Assembly (NCBI GenBank): GCA_030267965.1
Contig: BRYA01000210.1
Span: 1-21,627 of the forward strand
Origin: Triparma columacea
Lineage: Eukaryota; Sar; Bolidophyceae; Parmales; Triparmaceae
Length of the DNA: 21,627 bases
Reading direction: 5' to 3'
Shown: one piece after another, positions 20,101 to 21,627 of the stretch
How positions within the stretch are numbered: position 1 is the first letter of the stretch
Layout: each line of letters opens with the position of its first letter
Position numbers and translations under genes: made by a program
The notes under the pieces: generated by a model
What the model saw: only the letters and a program-made list of their open reading frames with translations
Told to the model about the DNA's origin: nothing
Database searches by the model: none

Positions 20101-21332
20101 TTGGGTACAAGCCTGCAGTTGATGCCTATAGGGTAGCAACTGGAGCAAAAGATGAGGTTGGGGTTGCAGTGAACCCAATGGTTGAGATGACACTTATGAA
20201 AGTGGTTGAGATGTTTGCTGAGGCAATCCCTGGAGTGATAATTCAACTTATGGCTATAGCAACAAGTGACAAAGAGGTTGGAACTTCAGCATGGCTTTCT
20301 GTTGCAGTGTCAGCAATTACAACAGGCTTTGCCTCGGCAACAATTAGTTATGACTGGGACACAGACCCTGGTAAGAGAGAAAAGGCACCAGACTTCTATG
20401 GGTATATACCAGCAAAAGCAAGTAAAAGAACAGTAGTGTTTGTGTCCATGTTGTTCTTTACAGCAGGAATGCTTCTTATCAGGTGCATGACAATAGTTCT
20501 TCTTGGGTTGATGGGAGGAAGTTGGGCCTTTCTCTACATTGGAGCTGACCTAGGTCTGTACTTGTTGGTTAAGATATTGAGGGGAGACTTCTGGTATTTT
20601 ATGCCATTGGGAGGAAACATTGAGATTGTGAATAGTATTATAGCCAGAGTGATTGTAAAGATCATTGTAGATTTTACTTCAATAATGCACTTTCGACATC
20701 CTAACGAAGCTGGAGGAGCTTATTGGTTGTTTGGTCTTCTGTTGACAATGGGAGGCCTCCCAGTCTCAATATATTTCGCTTCGCCTCATGTTGATAAGAA
20801 GGCAATTGATGTAGCATTGACTATTGTTAAGTATTCCATACTGATAACTACCCTTTGTTTTGCTGTCTTCTTTTTGAATATTGAAAGGAAGTACTTGCAC
20901 ACCTTCTGGAGCATACAGAAATCAAAGGATATGTCAATGGCATATTTCCTTGAAGGAGAAAGTGATGATATAAAGATTAAAATCTTTTCATTTTCAAGGC
21001 ATCATTGGGTCTCAATTGAAGGAGAAATTAAGAAATGGGTTGAGTCAAACTGGGCTAAATGGGAAGAGGAGCAGCCAGAGTGGTGGACTGATGTGAGGAA
21101 GGCTAAAGTGCCTGTTGAATTTATTCCACAAGATGGAGATGCAAGAAAAAGAGAGAGTGTTAGGAGAGCAAGTGTTGATGCTGAAGCTGAGGGTGGTCTA
21201 GCAGGTGCTTTGAGAGCGAGTATTAGGAGAGCAAGTATTGGAGAAGCTGATGGTGGAGATATTATATGGGTTGGAGGTGGGAAGGCTAAAGGAAGCAGTG
21301 TGGCGCCAAAAGATGATGAGGATGTGGAGTGA
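14136..21332 (+). CDS. Giant multi-START, tandem XK-related (Xkr) scramblase-like membrane protein, 2398 aa
   Basis: This is a single uninterrupted frame. I start it at ATG 14136 (MEGEVKADAG, with G at +4); ATG 13989 would add 49 residues of leader-like sequence. START-like lipid-binding domains lie at about residues 335-525, 574-750, 815-990 and, partial, 1018-1135; the second ends MQHVDAGGYLPAKL and the third NIDLGGVIDFVI, the family's GG-x-hydrophobic C-terminal strand and helix. A further N-terminal segment (about 75-230) may be a diverged copy. Two tandem modules follow (membrane parts about 1295-1600 and 1916-2215), each with eight or nine hydrophobic segments. They contain DLLTDV(Y/F)VT, GYKPAVDAYRVATGA, MFAEAIPGVIIQLMAIA (compare the Xkr FxExxPQLxLQ helix) and MLLIRCMTIVLLGLMGGSW. 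Xkr proteins scramble phospholipids between leaflets. A combined lipid-binding and scrambling role is inference; Xkr assignment is by motif and topology only. Confidence 0.7.
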   Translation: MEGEVKADAGVVHDAGNTNYASEPPSGPNHTPSEIHGPVDINYTALGPQQVKLVKLLDDRGAVEGLIDNSTGVNVKVLGLAGIFHDERDKIIDFLLTDCEQGKFRRKTLQEYYEKEGVIHRLVYWKYYDRRSKIVEFQLDVKVVSPDKSTNIMELAPLDEDDLSEEATAKLVEILALTNTKTVKRGVIKGELSFTNFEFGQTAVTMVGTLKAEERATETKSQVDGRTFKSFKSARPHFISAGPSFISARPSLIRARTSFIIDGKSDTKSAYTSLKGILNDVMDEFRQPAVIDERRKAHFVEEVMPNVPTLTEEEDRMLESVAGLEEELYKKGKRVKGTLKEGIDKLFWWEEGQLWAAMLMNVDTSATRLLAELYEMNTYERSQLHKKKHGSLPRAIRKKGMNSRSTLYCVAMRFPGLYENRVFQTLLLWKKVTLNTGTGRSAFVMVQVPNDGSNFQDINLAGYIPCKSFGTLVVTELAPNVCSLTRIETNDLKMNLPRSVLETLAKFRMKDANRLQKKFRRTGKEVDAEVRGALIERMREGVELEQDQKKVFGELEELFGGEDEEGWGPLESPYEGVKMEIKYKQQTIGQRSIALGKASGMADCTAEEAAAWFFEYCSRERTTKGLESGELARLEIREGTERTNEKKFATVKKFPFPITNREFVQRLIWRRNNTDCVTMAVWSIDKKVDYGGIGKLVRGTTKAIFTITKTQEINGFPQCKIELMQHVDAGGYLPAKLMEKQTPKVLRVLKSAMQSFEKDEEVDKAALASLANIIKNEHQDYTDEEEDAIRMGKEFYEKCKEEDENFDDLKSPDERVKMKLVHDDGASSGTGFATTVVDASVEECAANEFSKLGNREDTRNARKVDGITFLKVIKVNPHTIYYVTTREFGIPGFAQRDGRSKITWFKQDDGKVIIDVTDTEALHEDYPVKARNVFLKVHTVWVFAPLDPIGNVPQTSVTLTTNIDLGGVIDFVISMMKNIFVPKFLAQVSDLRKKFDKSKEIVTFNRQQTIAKFEEIAIEGAPGIESHFEEIDGAQEISRGLTGQTLIKAEKGMGWGKTSITVRASHKEVAAYFWDLKSGVESQLVIHRVNNKTLVVTVESEGQFTAVRFSEAGQMKTDVELMTRQRGLGKAASKQKVIKHLSLATDAAYYFDNLLKSNEAGEQDGRRFGEQLMERVKKRNVGDSKVEIVREYIASNRALKEITEQHGFMRTMLYAVVMNKFKRRATNEGEAKSEEEVRGWEIGSAMTAVMLTTATASHAVDEWAHQFTEVQEVMNEQEWLRPMLEQIVMNLFMKSKLGLKARVTVGAATSMVDLLTDVYVTHKFLSDEKYGYFKASLASLAVSIGIQMLGVWLQYRRLGMMSVVHEWIPVVLGYKPAVDAYRVATGAKQKVGAATDSMAEMTGMKVIEMFAEAIPGVIIQLMAIASSDKDDVGTSAWLSVAVSAITTGFASATISYDWDTDPAKREATPDFYGYIPAKASKRTVVFVSTLLFSAGMLLIRCMTIVLLGLMGGSWAFLYIGADLCLYLLVKIFRGDFWYWLPFEGNMEIVSSILFRVILKIIVDFTSLVQFRHPNEVGGAYWMFGILLTMGSLPVSIYIASPYVDEKAIDIASSIMKYFILMTTLCFAVFFLNIESKYLHTFWSTQKSKEYSMASFLEGESDRMKFEVFTNSRHHWVEIEGELRKWVESNWAKWEEEQPEWFTDVMKAKVPVDFIPSDGDARRRESVRRASFDAEAEGGLAGAYRASIRRASVGLDNGGALIASHAVNDTPQDYAGLDPNKMGKLLGEQLLVALSFRNKGMTKEDAVRLFIRSNYVLRQAAEKYAFVTPMLGAVVKNKLCKLKKVEGKAVELGEKEGREIGESLARSLAINTQPVAAVDAFILNFSALQEIDDEYKWFRPMLETISYRLLEEVPWGLKARVTVGAITSMADLLTDVFVTYMFWSDRKYGYFKASLASLMVSIGIQILFVWVQNRKLGMKRMGSEWIPILLGYKPAVDAYRVATGAKDEVGVAVNPMVEMTLMKVVEMFAEAIPGVIIQLMAIATSDKEVGTSAWLSVAVSAITTGFASATISYDWDTDPGKREKAPDFYGYIPAKASKRTVVFVSMLFFTAGMLLIRCMTIVLLGLMGGSWAFLYIGADLGLYLLVKILRGDFWYFMPLGGNIEIVNSIIARVIVKIIVDFTSIMHFRHPNEAGGAYWLFGLLLTMGGLPVSIYFASPHVDKKAIDVALTIVKYSILITTLCFAVFFLNIERKYLHTFWSIQKSKDMSMAYFLEGESDDIKIKIFSFSRHHWVSIEGEIKKWVESNWAKWEEEQPEWWTDVRKAKVPVEFIPQDGDARKRESVRRASVDAEAEGGLAGALRASIRRASIGEADGGDIIWVGGGKAKGSSVAPKDDEDVE
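14832..14915 (+). repeat. Four 21-bp tandem repeats (heptapeptide repeat) in the giant gene
   Basis: Four 21-bp units at 14832, 14853, 14874 and 14895 encode SARPHFI, SAGPSFI, SARPSLI and RARTSFI. They sit between the N-terminal segment and the first START-like domain and keep the frame. Confidence 0.9.
17628..21260 (+). repeat. Intragenic tandem duplication of about 1.85 kb (two Xkr-like units)
   Basis: Unit A (about 17628-19415) and unit B (about 19474-21260) are direct repeats offset by about 1848 bp. A 59-bp stretch is identical between 18429-18487 and 20277-20335. A 58-bp stretch is identical between 18613-18670 and 20461-20518, followed after one mismatch by a further 32 identical bases. 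Each unit has a helical pre-domain, the membrane part, a WVESNWAKWEEEQPEW segment and a RRAS cluster. The pre-domains are far more diverged than the membrane parts. Confidence 0.95.
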
Positions 21333-21627
21333 CTAATAGGGAAGCAACATTTGTAGGAGAAATTGATTTGATTTGTTATGGTTTTGATTATTATGTAAGT
21401 GGTTAGGTATATGTTGTGTATTTTGGGAGTGTTATATTGGTTTGTGAGTATTTAAGAAGCATAATAGATGTATTGTTGAAATGTTAAAGTGGTTTGTGAG
21501 TATTGAGGAAGTGTAGTAGATATGTATGGAGTTTTGGAGAAATGTGGTAGGATTATAGTGGTTTGTGAGTGTTATGGTAGTGTTTAAATATGTATGGAGT
21601 TTTGAAGAATTGTGGAAGTGTTATAGT
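21333..21627. repeat. Degenerate tandem repeats downstream of the giant gene
   Basis: After the stop codon the sequence is T/G-rich. GGTTTGTGAG recurs at 21439, 21491 and 21560, and TATGTATGGAGTTTT at 21521 and 21589. This indicates a repeat of about 68 bp with one shortened copy (52 bp). It reaches the window edge, so its extent is unknown. It probably overlaps the 3' UTR. Confidence 0.8.

Overview
This is nuclear DNA of a eukaryote. Genes are interrupted by short GT-AG introns (about 80 to 350 bp). The products include Pol I/III subunit AC40, the nucleolar factor UTP23, an Erv1-type sulfhydryl oxidase and START-like lipid-binding domains. Spacers are full of microsatellites and C-, G- or GA-rich tracts. 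The BspA-like leucine-rich repeat family and the C-terminal redox shuttle on the Erv1 protein suggest a unicellular alga or other protist, possibly a stramenopile of the Triparma/Bolidophyceae kind. The taxon is inferred from family content and is not proven.

Layout from left to right. (1) 136-798 (+): last exon of an Erv1/ALR oxidase whose 5' part lies outside or is unresolved. (2) 1262-4012 (-): a 916-aa protein of unknown function, with an AT-richer N-terminal half, a Lys/Asp-rich repetitive middle and a strikingly GC-rich C-terminal half. (3) 4565-7263 (+): a three-exon gene with two nuclease-like PD-(D/E)XK motif sets separated and flanked by low-complexity tracts. (4) 7628-8257 (-): a BspA-type LRR gene built of 69-bp repeats and broken by one in-frame TGA. 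(5) 8542-9227: a 686-bp non-autonomous DNA transposon with perfect 28-bp inverted ends and TA duplications (Tc1/mariner-like). (6) 9445-10462 (-) UTP23 and 11178-13163 (+) AC40/POLR1C, two ribosome-production genes head to head. (7) 14136-21332 (+): a very large single-exon gene with about four START-like lipid-binding domains followed by two tandem copies of an XK-related (Xkr) scramblase-like membrane module.

The most novel object is the last gene. It puts several lipid-binding domains and two scramblase-like membrane domains in one chain. The two membrane modules are nearly identical over long DNA stretches although the sequence between them has diverged, which points to recent duplication or gene conversion. 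Two short copies of a helical motif precede each membrane module, and a cluster of RRAS-type sites follows each one.

Functionally, AC40 (rRNA, 5S and tRNA transcription) and UTP23 (18S rRNA maturation) act in the same pathway and share one 715-bp intergenic region. The other genes show no evident functional link. Splice sites were chosen by eye from GT-AG signals, phase and family conservation; no transcript evidence was available.
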